64,000 nucleotides of DNA from Selaginella moellendorffii (GCF_000143415.4 NW_003314343.1:36317-100316); one strand, 5' to 3'. Counted from the stretch's first letter, positions 42,045 to 52,639 are shown. The notes: generated by a model not told the origin, from the letters alone. Program-made: numbers and translations.

Positions 42045-44592
42045 CAGGTTCGCAGAGAAGATACTGTTTTTCTTTGGCAACTGTAATTATATGCTTCATT
42101 GAAGTCACCTCTTCAATGGAGTTTGTCACCGCAACACACGGGACACCCTTGAGTAGTGCAGCTCGAAAGAATAGTCCGCCGTAGTTGTACTCGACAACGC
42201 ATTTGCCCTTGGAGTCGGAAGCAGGTGCTATTTCGTTGAAGACCCAGCTGAGCATTTCCCATGCTGCACCTGAAGCTTTCTCTGGATTCGAAAGCTCCAT
42301 AGCCGTCTTTAGTTCCTCAAGCACGGGTAAATTGACCTCCCTCAGATCAATTCGATCGGCCTTGTCGAAAGAAGCTGGGAAGTCACTCCAGTCCCACTCT
42401 GCTGCAGGACCAATAACAAGGGCGAGTGTGAAGATGTGGACATTCGTCGGTATCTTCTTCTTAGCCATTATCCCATGGATCTCCTGCATCTCCTTGCCTT
42501 TCAACCGAGCCTTCACCTCGTTCAAGGCCTTCCAGAACTTGTGATAGGATTCGGAGTTGTAGATCATATAGTGGACTGAAGATTCCACCTCCGCAAGTCC
42601 CACCATTAAGTCAATGATGGAGCTGACTTCGTCTGCATGAGTGATCTCCTCGTTTGTGAAGTCCATCACACAAAAGATGTTCTTAACCTGCTCATCTCCG
42701 CGGGAAACGATGCTCCTCCACCTTTGATCCTCATCCGAATTCACGTATACCCGGTAAGGTTCTCGATAGGCCTCTGCTGCGGGGTCGAGCTGTTTCTAAA
42801 GCCGGCGGTCGACATCCCTCTTAATGAAATTTGGATACTGATCCAACTTCTCAGCTTTACTTTTCGTGGCATCCCGCAGTAGATCGATGAACTTGGGGGC
42901 CCCCTTCACGTACTCGTCGATGTCTTCATTTGACAACTCCAGCTCTTCCATCATCTCTTGCGTGGTGTCGATGCTCACCCTCTCCACGGCCACTTGCTCG
43001 AAGATCCAATCCTTCAATAGCGCACGAGCTCTTAGAGTCGTGCACAAGTCCTTGTATGTCGCAATATGGCCGGGAGTCATTTTGGTCTTGTTGAAGACTA
43101 CCTCACCACGTAGAAGAGCATTAGCCACTGTCAGAAGGTCGTCGTCGTCTAGAGACTGCGAGAAACGCAAGGTGTTGAGCTTCAAATCATTGGGCTTCCG
43201 GCCGTCCTCCACACCCATTGAGTTTAGCAACTCCCCGTCATAGTACCTCCTCAGTACATCTACCCATTTGTCAAAAACAACTTTTGTCGCAAGTAGAATG
43301 TTATGGATGATGAGTGTGTCATTGACCCCCAGTGTTTTCGAGAGAAGACTCGAGAATTCCTGCAATGGAAATGGCGTGAGGCCACATGCTATGCCACATG
43401 CAACGAGGCTTACCTGCCAGGCGCTAGTTGCTAGTGCACGTCCTTGTCCTGGTTTTTGTGGCTTCTTTAGTTGAACCCAGAGCTTCCGTGTTCGTGCCAA
43501 TGTCTTGTGCAGACCCGATTTGTAGCACGTTTCTTGCTTGACATTCTGCGCGTGGGAGATGGATATGATAGATCGGAGGGGTGAGTTGCCTTTTATCAGG
43601 CGGACAACTCTTGTCTTGAAGACTTTCTTCACCTCCTCACCCACCATAATATCCACAACTATCTCTTGCATCGCCAAGCTAGAATGCTGCCCGGAGACGG
43701 CATAGAACCGGATGTTCTGATCATCCAACACCTTCCTATTGATCAAGTCTGGAAACCTCGTCTCGCCCTTCATTGTTCGGTAGTAGGGGATCACGTTTGC
43801 GATGTTGGGTGTTACTGGACTTGCCAGCATCTTTTGCTTCAGTTTCTCCACCCACTCATCAGATACTAGCCTGTGGTTGTATTTGCTTTGGATGTCGATA
43901 TGGCTCACGTCGATTGTATATACTTTGTTGGAATAGTAACAAGTACTATTATCTGCGACGATTTTTGCTGCCTCTTCTTGCTCTTTCTGCTCTTTGCGGC
44001 TCTTCTTTTTGGTGGGTGTAGTGTTCGAACCCGAGGCAATGGCATCACCGAGTAGCTTCTTTTTTGGAGCAGCAGAGTCGGACGTCGGCTTGAGCTTGAC
44101 CACCCTTTTCTGCTTCAGGGTAGTTTCCAGATCGACCCCCTTCCCCTTCGCTTCGTGAACTGGAGGCACTCTCAACGGCTCAATGTTGGAATATAGTTTT
44201 TGAACATCACCGTAGGTGAGGTCCGTGGATTCCATGTGATCTTCATAGACCCGCAGCGTCTTTGAAATTGTGGGCCTCCTGGACAACCTCTCCCTAGCTC
44301 CCTCTAGGAATTCCTCATAGCCGCTGCCCCCCTCCAGGAAGCCGCTAGGATGTGCAAGGTGGATCTTGAAGGCGGACGCTGTCTCTACCACAAGTACCAG
44401 TCCATATTCTTGCATGGAACTGCATGGAGTGTCTGTCACTTGGATGAGGATCCCCATGCATTCTTTTCTCCCACCATCTGTGTTGTACAGCCTCAGATCC
44501 TCGCCTTCCATCCCAAAAGTCCAACTGGTGAGCTCCTCCCCCTTCTCTGCATCCACATTGACAGTGGCTGGAAGAAGAACGCAATTCCTCGC
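42045..44592 (-). CDS. ParB/sulfiredoxin-like region of the large gene (two exons)
   Basis: Two exons separated by the 54-bp intron at 43360-43413. After an N-terminal part and a Lys-rich segment (PTKKKSRKEQKEQEE) comes YTIDVSHIDIQSKYNHRLVS, then FYAVSGQHSSLAMQEIVVD. The SGQHSSLA stretch resembles the GxHR/GQHR motif of ParB/Srx-like domains, with Ser in place of the usual Arg. ParB-family domains bind CTP and, with a DNA-binding partner domain, load on palindromic sites; whether this one does is unknown. The remaining 400 or so residues are helical and unrecognised. TAG at 42796 breaks the second exon. The first true exon upstream of 44592 could not be fixed. Confidence 0.6.
43360..43413 (-). 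other. 54-bp in-frame intron carrying a palindrome
   Basis: GTAAGCCTCGTTGCATGTGGC, then palindrome 43371-43392, then TTCCATTGCAG. The length is divisible by three and stop-free, so retention would insert 18 residues (exitron-like). Splice signals are strong at both ends. Confidence 0.68.
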
Positions 44593-44831
44593 CTGTTCAG
44601 AAATGCACAACAATTAGAGCTGACAGATGAAAAGCTAGCAGCTGGAAATAACGTGAGGCCACACGCCATTCACCACTGCATCAGATGTCTTGAGGCTGCA
44701 TCCTAAGATGGCGTGAGGCTACATGCCATCTGTAACCGGACTGCACTCGAGAGCCCAATCGGTGCATGCCAATGTTGCTACTGAATGGCATGTGGCCTCA
44801 TGCCATTTTCTACTTGGCCTAAAAGACTTAC
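44593..44831 (-). other. 239-bp intron with three palindromes
   Basis: The donor ATG|GTAAGT is at 44831 and the acceptor TTTCTGAACAG at 44593. Palindromes lie at 44648, 44708 and 44785. The upstream exon extends above 44832 but its start is unresolved. Confidence 0.55.
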
Positions 44832-47384
44832 CATTTGAAGTCGAATGGAGGCCGTGACAATCGAGGCCGGACTCGCTGGCGAATGTGCACTGTGTGTGCA
44901 GCGGATTGTAGCAGCAAGGCTACTCTGCCACTTACAGTTGGAGAGTGGCGCTGAAATCTCCCAAGACGCCAAGTGGGCTGCGTGTGGGTGGCGGAGTGGG
45001 CAGCGGAGTTGGCGGCGAAGTTACAAACTGGGTGTGTCTTGAAGTGGACACCGATGCACAGGAGCGCGATGCGAGCGCGAGTGTGATGCAAGCGCGAGTG
45101 GACGCCAATGCATACGAGAAACCTATAGAGAAGGTAGATGAGCGCGAATGTGAGCGTGATCGCGAGTGGGAGCGCGATGCGAGCGCGAGCGCGAGTACGA
45201 AGCAAAATGCAAAACCTAACCTCACACGCGCGAAATGTCACAACGGTTGGTAATCCCGCCACGTCATCATTCCTCGGACTTGGGCGCCACCATTAATTTC
45301 TGGATTGCCGCGCGCATGCAAGCACACAAAATCCAAAAGAAATCCGCAACGTCATCATTCCTCGGACTGCATGCACGCGAAATCCAAAAGAAAGATCATG
45401 ATTGGGATATCATTTAATACCCTCGCTATATTTATACCATGCATGATTGGATATTCCAAAGCATCTTGTATTTCAAAAAATGGCAGATGTTCAGCTAAAT
45501 AAAGAAATTCTATCTGTTTCTATTTTTCTCTCAAATCAATATTATAGCGTGTGGGCTCATGCAATTTTGAACCAAAGAAACCCAAAAAATGTTGGACCCA
45601 AAATATTTTGAGAAAACCCAAAAAACCCTAAACATTTAAAACCCAAAAATCCAGGCGTCCTGTGGCGTTATTCCTTGAATGGCGTGTGGGCGCATGCCAT
45701 TTTCAGGGCTAAATGCTGAATGGAGAAAAATTCCCTTTCAGTGCAAATGCTGCAAGAGGCAGATGCCGAGCACAAAGGACTGTAATTACCTCATATGACA
45801 TAGATAAACTTTTCTCTATTTGGCAAAGATAAACTTTATAGCGTGTGGGCTCATGCAATTTTGAACCCAAAAAATGCACGGAAAAATTCTCGGCGTCATC
45901 TGGCGTTATCTCTTGAATGGCGTGGGGCCGCATGCCATTTTCAGGGGCACATAGGAGTATATTCCTAGGATATTCTGACACGCGTGAGATTTTTTTGAGT
46001 TTTCTGGAGATCCAACTGTTAGATCGCAACTAGATTTTACAGAATGGTATACAATGTCTTTCTTGATGACCCTGCAAAGATGCATCTCGATCGGACACCA
46101 CATGAGACCATACGAGCCTTACAATGTTTCAGGGGCATTTGCCATAGATCCGACCGTTATTTTGCTCCAAGATTTTACAGTTTGGTGTGCATTGACCTTT
46201 CCATCGACACTGCAAAGAGACATCACAATCAGATGCGGGATCACAAGAAACTAACTTCACTAACTCTGGTTTCACCAAGATCTACGTAAGGAGTTATGAA
46301 ATGAAAGGACCCTCTCTATTGAAATGTGTTTATGGTCCTAGGGGCATTGTGACATATCAAAGGATTTTGCATCAAGTTCTGTATTTGCATGTTTATCAAG
46401 CTACTGAATTGCTAAACCCTAAACCCTAAACATGTGGCAAATGCTGCGTGAAGAAAGATGCCCTTTCTGGGCTAATGCTGTAAGAGGCAGATGCCGAGCA
46501 GATGTATCTCAGGCTAGCGAAGGGGACAAACGAAAGCTAGTTATAAACATGACGGGATGCAAATAGATTACTAGGCTGGTCCTGCGAAAATCAAAAACCA
46601 TAATTGAAAACATTGAAAATGCAAAAGGAAAGGTTTATAATATTTTTGAATTTTAAGCAACCAAAGGAATGTAAGTAGGGCATGTGTTTGTAAGTTTAAA
46701 AATGCCTCAACCACTTAAATTCCCAAGTAAATAAAGTTGTTTCTATTTTTTGTACAGGTAAACTTTATAGCGTGTGGGCTCATGCAATTTTGAACCCAAA
46801 AATACACCAAAAAATGCTCGACTAGCATTATTCTTTGAATGGCGTGTGGCCTTATATTGCCATAAATGGACGTACACACACAGCATAATTATTCCTTTAC
46901 ACGGCGAATAATCTTGGCGCGGATCGCTGACATGGCATGGCAAAGTTCGAATCACTGACATGGCACAGCTGGATCGAGGCAAGGACATGATGTGACAAAG
47001 TTCAACCTCCGACAGCAAAGTCTAGAAGCTACTCAGTTTGAAATTTGTCAGAGGAGTCATAAAATCTGGTTTGTCAGAGGATTTGATATGACGTTCAAAC
47101 GTGTGTTATTTTTGAATTCTCGAACTCATTCCTAGGTCTATCATTTTTGTGCGCCGTGTTCTTGGTTCCGCTGAGCGCAGTGAGCGCTGCTTGTGTAAGC
47201 GGCGTTGTGAGCTGTGGTTTATGCGTCTACGAGCGGTTGTGGCATTGCGAGCGCCATTGCGAGCGGCAGTTTATGCGAGTGGCAGTTTGTGCGAGTGGCG
47301 CTACGAGCAGTTGCAGTGTTGCGAGCGGCACTGTCTTTGGTGTGGCTACCGCTTCCTCTTGATATTCGGCACTTGTGCTTCCTG
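44832..47384. promoter_or_regulatory. Divergent intergenic region with GCGAG-rich repeats
   Basis: This region lies between the two divergent genes of the transposon. Two CpG-rich blocks of GCGAG(T/C)GC-type repeats occur, at about 45055-45200 and 47160-47340. They flank AT-richer sequence with palindromes and repeated ATAGCGTGTGGGCTCATGCAA motifs (45544, 45838, 46767). Three telomere-like CCCTAAA units occur at 46412-46430. Bidirectional promoter function is inferred from position only; no clear TATA box was assigned. Confidence 0.5.
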
Positions 47385-47695
47385 GTATGTTCACCATGGA
47401 ATGGCTTAGGACCACATTTAGAAATGGCATAAGGCCACATGCCATCTTGGGCCCTTGCAATTTCATGGCTAGCGTATTGTCATGTATGTTTTTACTTGCC
47501 TGCAACTGTGTGTATATCAAGATGGCATGAGGCCTCATGCCAATTTTGTGAATGCGAAATTTCACGTGGGTGTCAATAGCATGTTTGAATAATGGCATGT
47601 GGCCTCATGCTATTGAGGTTGTTTGGTATGTTATGATTTAGGCCATTCTCCAATCATTTTTTGTATGGTCTTAACTTCTTTTCTGCACTTTCAGA

Positions 47696-50600
47696 ATGAC
47701 CTTCAGGGTTGGGGAAAAGGTTTACATTTTGAATGGTGGGAAGAGAGTTGCAAAAGGGACCCTTGTGTCTATGGATCAGAACTTTGTTATACATTGTCAA
47801 AGGCTTGGGGAAGGCAATGCTGCTGTATTAGTAGAGACTGTCTTCGATGGGAATGTGGTCGCTATTGAACGAGGAGAGATGGTCGTCGGGGTAAATGTTG
47901 TTGTTGCCTTGAAAAATCTTCAAAAGAAAGCAGATGTTGGGGACAGCGCAAGTGCGACGCATGTTCCCTCCGTGGATCTTAAGAACCGTGCTACATGGAT
48001 TCAAGCGAAGGTGTTTCTAAACAACCCCAAGGGGGAGGTGGTAGCTGAGGGCTTAGCCACAGTTGTCGATCCAAGAGATGCGGTTGCTAATCAAGAATTG
48101 GGCTGGGATGATATTGGAGTTGCGATTTTAGAGGTTGTTGACACAGAAGAAAACAATCTGACTATTGGAAGCATTGTGCGGTGGAAATTGAGGCACTTAG
48201 TGTTTGAGAATGTGAAGGATTCACAATCAAACACCACTACAACTGATGACAGAACATCTCTTCATGGGAAAAGAAAGTACACCTTCCTAAAGCGCAGCCA
48301 AAGGGATCTGAGCAACGAACCGAAAAGGTAGAAAATGGCGATAGAGGTTCGAATGGTCTCGACAGTTGCTTGTTGCAAGAGGAGGTGCTGTCAACATGCT
48401 GATTGGGATGCTATTGAAGAGGAGAGAGCAAGATACAAGACATTGTCCTGGAAGGCAGCTCGCAATTTTGTGTATGAGGCATTACGGTCATCTGTTGATG
48501 CTTCAGAACATCAGGTGGGGGGCATGGTCTTCCAGAGGGGTTTGGTCTGCATGAAGGCATGGAGAATCATTTATGGAGTCCCTGAACCACATTCTATAGA
48601 ATCAAAACTGAGTTCAAGGAACAAAGGGTTCAACAGGCAGTCCATGGGAACGATGGTACGCACAAAACCAGGGGTCATGTTGTATATGGAGAGGCAATCT
48701 TCAAGAGGTTTGTCGAGACATGTAGCGAGCAACAACCACATAAAACCCGCCTCTTGGAAGATGGAACACGAGACACCCAACGAGTTCTCCCTTCCATGTA
48801 TACCAAGGGGGCCATATTGGAAGATGTGAATCGGGAACTCCAGAGTAATGGCTACAGGAAGCTGAGCCAATCTAGATTTAGTAGATTGTGGAGCAACAAG
48901 TTTAGGGATGTGAGTATAGGAAAGTACTCCAGCTTTTCAAAGTGTGACGAGTGCACTGCTATCAAAATGGCTTTGTCGAAGAATTCTTGTAGCACTCAAG
49001 AGCGAGAGATGTTGGTTAGAAGGCGGCTCGACCACAACATCGAGCAGAGAAACTGCAGGACTGCATATTATCATAACAGGATTCTCTCCATGGAGAGACC
49101 TGACTCGTACCTCTGCATCATCCACGACAAAATGGACCAGAAAAAGACGTGCTTACCTCGACTCAATCCTGCCCCCAAGGCAATCTCTTCATCCATGCAG
49201 CTGCCTGTGTCTCTGTTTGGCATAATCGCTCATGGGCATGGTGCCCAGAACTATGGGAACTTCTTTGTACCTCTATGGGGTGGCGGGGGTGCAAACATGA
49301 TGATTGCGTCCCTAGCAAAACACTTAAGGTCTCTGCAAAGTGTGCAGACTGAGCTGAACGGCCAACCCTTGCATAAGGCCCTTGTCGATCGAACCCCATA
49401 CAGGGTTCAGCTGGAGGAGGAGCAAAGGCTTGCAGTATCGCGTGGGGCCCCATGCCATCTCAGTGAATATGTTGGCCGTCAGATTGTAGGGTTATCACGT
49501 GAGGCCTCATGCCATTCCGACGAGGCTGGTCGCCCGGTGAATGCACAGCCTCATCCAAACGAAGCAGAATCTCAAGGAAGTTCTTGCGGCCGATGTGGCC
49601 TTCCACCCCATCTTCTGCTCCAAACAGACAATGCTGGCAGTGAGAACAAAAACATGTACGTCTTCGCGTACTTGGCGATGCTTGTTGCCAAAGGCATATT
49701 TGAAACGGTTACACTTGGCTTTCTCATGGTTGGGCACACTCATGAAGACGTCGATGCCATGTTCAGTCACCTGGCAGAGTCCCTCCGGCGATCTGATGTC
49801 CTCACCCTCCCACAACTCTACGATGAATTCCAAAATTGCATCAAAGGCACTGTTGAAGCTGCACTTCTGACAGAGGTTCCAGACTTTAAGGGGTTTGTAA
49901 GAGGCTACATCAGGGACGGATCCGAAACGCTGATTGGCCACTCCAAGCCTCTTCAGTTTCATTTCAGCATGTGTGACGGTGCTCCAGTGATGAGGTACAA
50001 GATGAGAGTATGGGACACAGTGTGGTTGCCAGTGGACGGCATTGAACTCTTCAAGAGAGATCCCATAACTGGGGAACCTATGATTCCTCAGGGTTCCCCA
50101 CGGCCGATGCACCCGGATGGACTCAAAGACCAGGAAAGTATAGTGGCCGGGATTAGACAGCATATTCCCTTCTGGAAGAGGGGGTTGGTGTTTGGTGGAG
50201 AATCCTATTTTCAGAGGTGCAAGCCTTTGCTCGAATACTGGGAGAAGATTATATCTGCTATCCAAAATGGGCCAGTTGTATATGAAGAATTGGAAGAGTC
50301 CTTTTGGCCAGAACCCAGAGCACCAGATAGTAGCGGAACAATGTCCTCTGGAAATGCAGTGACAGATAACGATGTTGAGGATAACTATTGTGGGCCGAGG
50401 AACAAGAAGCCGGATTCAGCATTCAATCCAGTACAGGTCTGCAAAGGAATGGTCGTGCTTGTCAGACCCAGTAATAAAAAACAAATGATATGGGTGGGGC
50501 GCTGCATCACTGATGCAGAGGAGGACACGGAAACTAACTCCTTCAATGTAACTGTGGAGTGGTTCAAGCCAAGTTCCGGATATACGAAGGATTGCCTAGA

Positions 50601-50836
50601 AAAGAGATGGGTGCTGAATCCAAGGGATCCCAGCATGAGCATATCGGTGGATAATGTTGTGCATGGTTGGATGCGGAAGCAGAGTGCCACCATCACCTTG
50701 CCAGACCATGCAAGAGATGCAGCAAGAGCATTCATAACCCGGGTTCAAGGTGAGATTCATTAATATTCCTTTACTAAGTTTCTAATGTATTTTATTTCAA
50801 GGTGAACAATCCGAATCTGAATCAGAGGAGGCGTGA
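47696..50836 (+). pseudogene. DUF7869-like transposase-type gene, copy A2 (disrupted)
   Basis: Near-identical to copy A1. ATG at 47696 follows a TTTCAG acceptor at 47694; a GGTATGT donor at about 47384 would make a leader intron holding three palindromes. Domains are an N-terminal beta domain, a central helical region with SKCDECTAIKMAL, acidic motifs in HDKMDQ, LLQTDNAGSENKN and FLMVGHTHEDVDAMF, and a C-terminal beta domain. The 52-bp intron at 50750-50801 leads to a tail GEQSESESEEA and TGA at 50834. Lesions are TAG at 48329 (CAG in A1) and a 1-nt deletion near 48582 that shifts frame until about 48754. From there 48754-50763 is open. Each copy is intact where the other is broken, so the ancestor was recently functional. 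Confidence 0.78.
50750..50801 (+). other. 52-bp terminal intron of the transposase-type gene
   Basis: GTGAGATTCATT ... TTTATTTCAAG. Splicing changes the end from a stop shortly after ITRVQGEIH to an acidic tail; the palindrome at 50836 shares its first base with the new TGA stop codon. Confidence 0.65.
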
Positions 50837-51476
50837 TGGCATGTGGCCTTACGCCATTCCTAGGTGAGATGATACAAATAACAAGTATAAATTCTTAGTT
50901 GTTCTAGCAAATCTTACTTAAAGTTTAAGGTGAACAAGCCGAATATGAATTCATCGGATTGTTATAACAAATTGCGAGGTGATGGCATGAGGCGATACGC
51001 CATTTGAGAGTGGTAGCCATTCCTATATGAGGTGAGTGAAATATTTATTAGAAATACCTCATTCAATTGTGCACTTCTAAGTCTTGGTCCACTCAGTACT
51101 GTTTGCATGTTTCTATTTTAATTCTTTCTCTAAAATGTTATTTAGCATGTGGCTTCATGCCATTGCTCTCCACAATCATGCATTGAATTTTTCTATCCTT
51201 GCATAATACTTCTCCATATATATAGCATGTGCGCACATGTGATATGGTTCATTAGGCTTGATATAGTGTGTGAGGTAAAACAAAGATGATGTGACATATG
51301 CATTTACCAATCACACATGCATAAATCTAATAATATGGCGTGTGGCCCATATTAATGGCACATAAACCCATATTGTGGGCTTACGTGCTTTATGTACCAT
51401 CATTCCCTTGCAGCGTGTGTGTTGGTTTCCTTTTATAACACAACGAACTCCATATTTTAGGGTGAAGAGCGTTTTC

Positions 51477-51734
51477 ATGGCAAGCACAAAATCTGTAAGT
51501 GAGGCAGAAAAGGAGACGGAGAAGGAGATAGGTGAAGATGTAGAATATTTAAGTCTTCCAAACTCCCCGTACTATACTCCAAGTGATCATTTTTCTGAAC
51601 AAACGGCAACATTAACAACTATCGAGAACGCCCCAGTAACGTCAGAGACAACAATCCAAAGCAAAACAACTGACCCGGAGAAGGATGATAGTACCGCTGA
51701 GAGTACGAAAAAGGAGGTGTCCACTAGCGCTTAG
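51477..51734 (+). CDS. 85-residue acidic Ser/Thr-rich hypothetical protein (copy A2)
   Basis: Same frame as 3731-3988, open in both copies, starting MASTKSVSEAEKETEKE. No recognised domain. TTTTATAACA lies about 45 bp upstream and a palindrome (51742-51763) just after the stop. It could be a small accessory protein of the element or a 3' exon. Confidence 0.42.
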   Translation: MASTKSVSEAEKETEKEIGEDVEYLSLPNSPYYTPSDHFSEQTATLTTIENAPVTSETTIQSKTTDPEKDDSTAESTKKEVSTSA

Positions 51735-52370
51735 GCTTATAATGGCGTGTGCCCTCATGCCATTTACTTGATCACCAAATACCTTTTTCCCTTTGCACTA
51801 GTATATCTTAATACCGGTCTGAGAAATAGAATGGCATGTGCCCTCAGGCCTTTTACTAAATCACCTTTGAAAGAAATGCAAGCCTCTATGTCGTAAGAAA
51901 AAGGTACTAGAGAAATTCCTTAATAATATGAATGTTATTTAGTTTCATGAAAATACACTAAGGGTCAAATGAGTTAAATGACTTCTCCAGACTAGCAATG
52001 CCTCTTGCTACACCTTCACAATTAGATTCGTTAGAAAAAGATAACATTGAATAATATCTAAATGTTCTCACCATTAAGTTATATGTCTAGCTAATAGGAA
52101 TGACGTTCATCTTGGAAAGCTCACCACACGCTCAATGAACAAATAAATAGTGTGTGCGCGCATGTCATCGCTCTTCTTTAGCTTCAGATTCGGCTTGTTC
52201 ACCTTGACAATGAGATTTATTATACAACCAGATGGACTCAGTCTGGACATAAAGTCACCGCGCTAGTCACCATACCCCAGATATGTCTAGCCCCTGGACA
52301 AAAAACATATAACTTCACGTCATTTTCAAATACTTGAAAATTTGTACCTAGTCCCATTTTACTGAATAAA

Positions 52371-52394
52371 TCCCACTTTAATGAAATAGAGCTT
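52371..52394 (-). repeat. Right terminal inverted repeat of A2
   Basis: Reverse complement reads AAGCTCTATTTCATTAAAG then TGGGA, followed inward by TTATTCAGTAAAATGGGAC, as in the MITE. The stretch 51764-52370 holds palindromes at 51831 and 52147 and an inverted AAGGTGAACAAGCCGAATC motif near 52182-52206. Confidence 0.85.
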
Positions 52395-52639
52395 TTAAAG
52401 TATAATTTTCTTACTTCATAATTTTATATCACCTGCTAAAATTAATTAATTATAGAATGAATGTTTTTCAAAATAAAAAATAAAAATTACCTCATTTCTA
52501 GTTTTAAATAATGTATTACACCTTCAATAACTTTTTGGGGAGTTATTTACTACTTGTTTCCAATAATTAAGTATGGGCTCCATTTTGATAGTATAACCAT
52601 AGTAATACCTTTTTGTGGAAATCCTTTATGCCAATGATC

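Larger units (their letters stand above)
39312..44831 (-). pseudogene. Large spliced gene: ParB-like N-terminal part to FCP1-like C-terminal part
   Basis: A single gene model fits the minus strand. Exons are 44592-43414, 43359-42045, 41994-41923, 41884-41795, 41745-41062, 41004-40990, 40809-40222 and 40174-39312, preceded by an unresolved first exon ending at 44832. Introns are 239, 54, 50, 38, 49, 57, 180 and 47 bp, all GT..AG, and every exon length keeps frame (nearly all phase 1), giving about 1,600 codons. Three in-frame stops remain: TAG at 42796-42798, TAG at 41282-41284 and TGA at 40256-40258. Each could come from one C-to-T change (CAG, CAG, CGA). The alternative is three or four separate genes; the consistent phases argue against that. 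The role is unknown; carriage by the transposon suggests a transposition helper or regulator. Confidence 0.72.
38966..52168. repeat. Dispersed 22-bp GGCC-centred palindrome array (about 29 copies)
   Basis: The consensus arms are ATGGCRTGNGG and CCNCAYGCCAT. Copies start at about 38966, 39256, 40333, 40408, 41755, 41896, 43371, 44648, 44708, 44785, 45544, 45679, 45838, 45917, 46767, 46839, 47424, 47522, 47592, 49437, 49494, 50836, 50982, 51142, 51222, 51335, 51742, 51831 and 52147. Some are degenerate (ATAGCGTGTGGGCTCATGCAA-type ends at 45544, 45838 and 46767). They occur in introns, between genes and in frame in exons. Density is roughly one per 450 bp; outside this element family I found only a related sequence at 53065. 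Confidence 0.9.
38870..52394. mobile_element. 13.5-kb DNA transposon with palindrome array (copy A2)
   Basis: The ends are 24-bp inverted repeats starting AAGCTCTATTTCRTTAAAG, with one mismatch, flanked on both sides by TTAA (38866-38869, 52395-52398). Inside are two divergent genes: a minus-strand multi-exon gene (39312-44831) and a plus-strand DUF7869-like gene (47696-50836). There is also an 85-codon ORF at 51477. About 29 copies of a 22-bp palindrome lie throughout. Subterminal motifs match the MITE at 9652-9937. The 4-bp target duplication resembles the Sola group of transposons (some prefer TTAA), but I could not test family membership. Because TTAA is itself palindromic, the exact boundary could shift. 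Confidence 0.85.

Noticed and set aside
42045-44592. Bacterial contamination suggested by a ParB-like motif
   Set aside because: The gene has spliceosomal-type introns with consistent phases and lies inside a transposon whose relatives are elsewhere in the same plant-like window.
44828-45262. Arg/Ala-rich frame opposite the GCGAG repeats as a gene
   Set aside because: It arises from the CpG-rich repeat, has no ATG, and its frame does not match the splice phase needed for the downstream exon.
38966-52168. Palindrome array as a CRISPR-like repeat array
   Set aside because: Spacing is irregular (tens of bp to more than 1 kb), copies sit in introns and exons, and there are no uniform spacers or cas genes.
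38866-52398. Assignment of the large element to piggyBac because of TTAA flanks
   Set aside because: The related MITE is flanked by AATC, the transposase-type protein has none of the piggyBac motifs I know, and TTAA could be chance or part of the inverted repeat.
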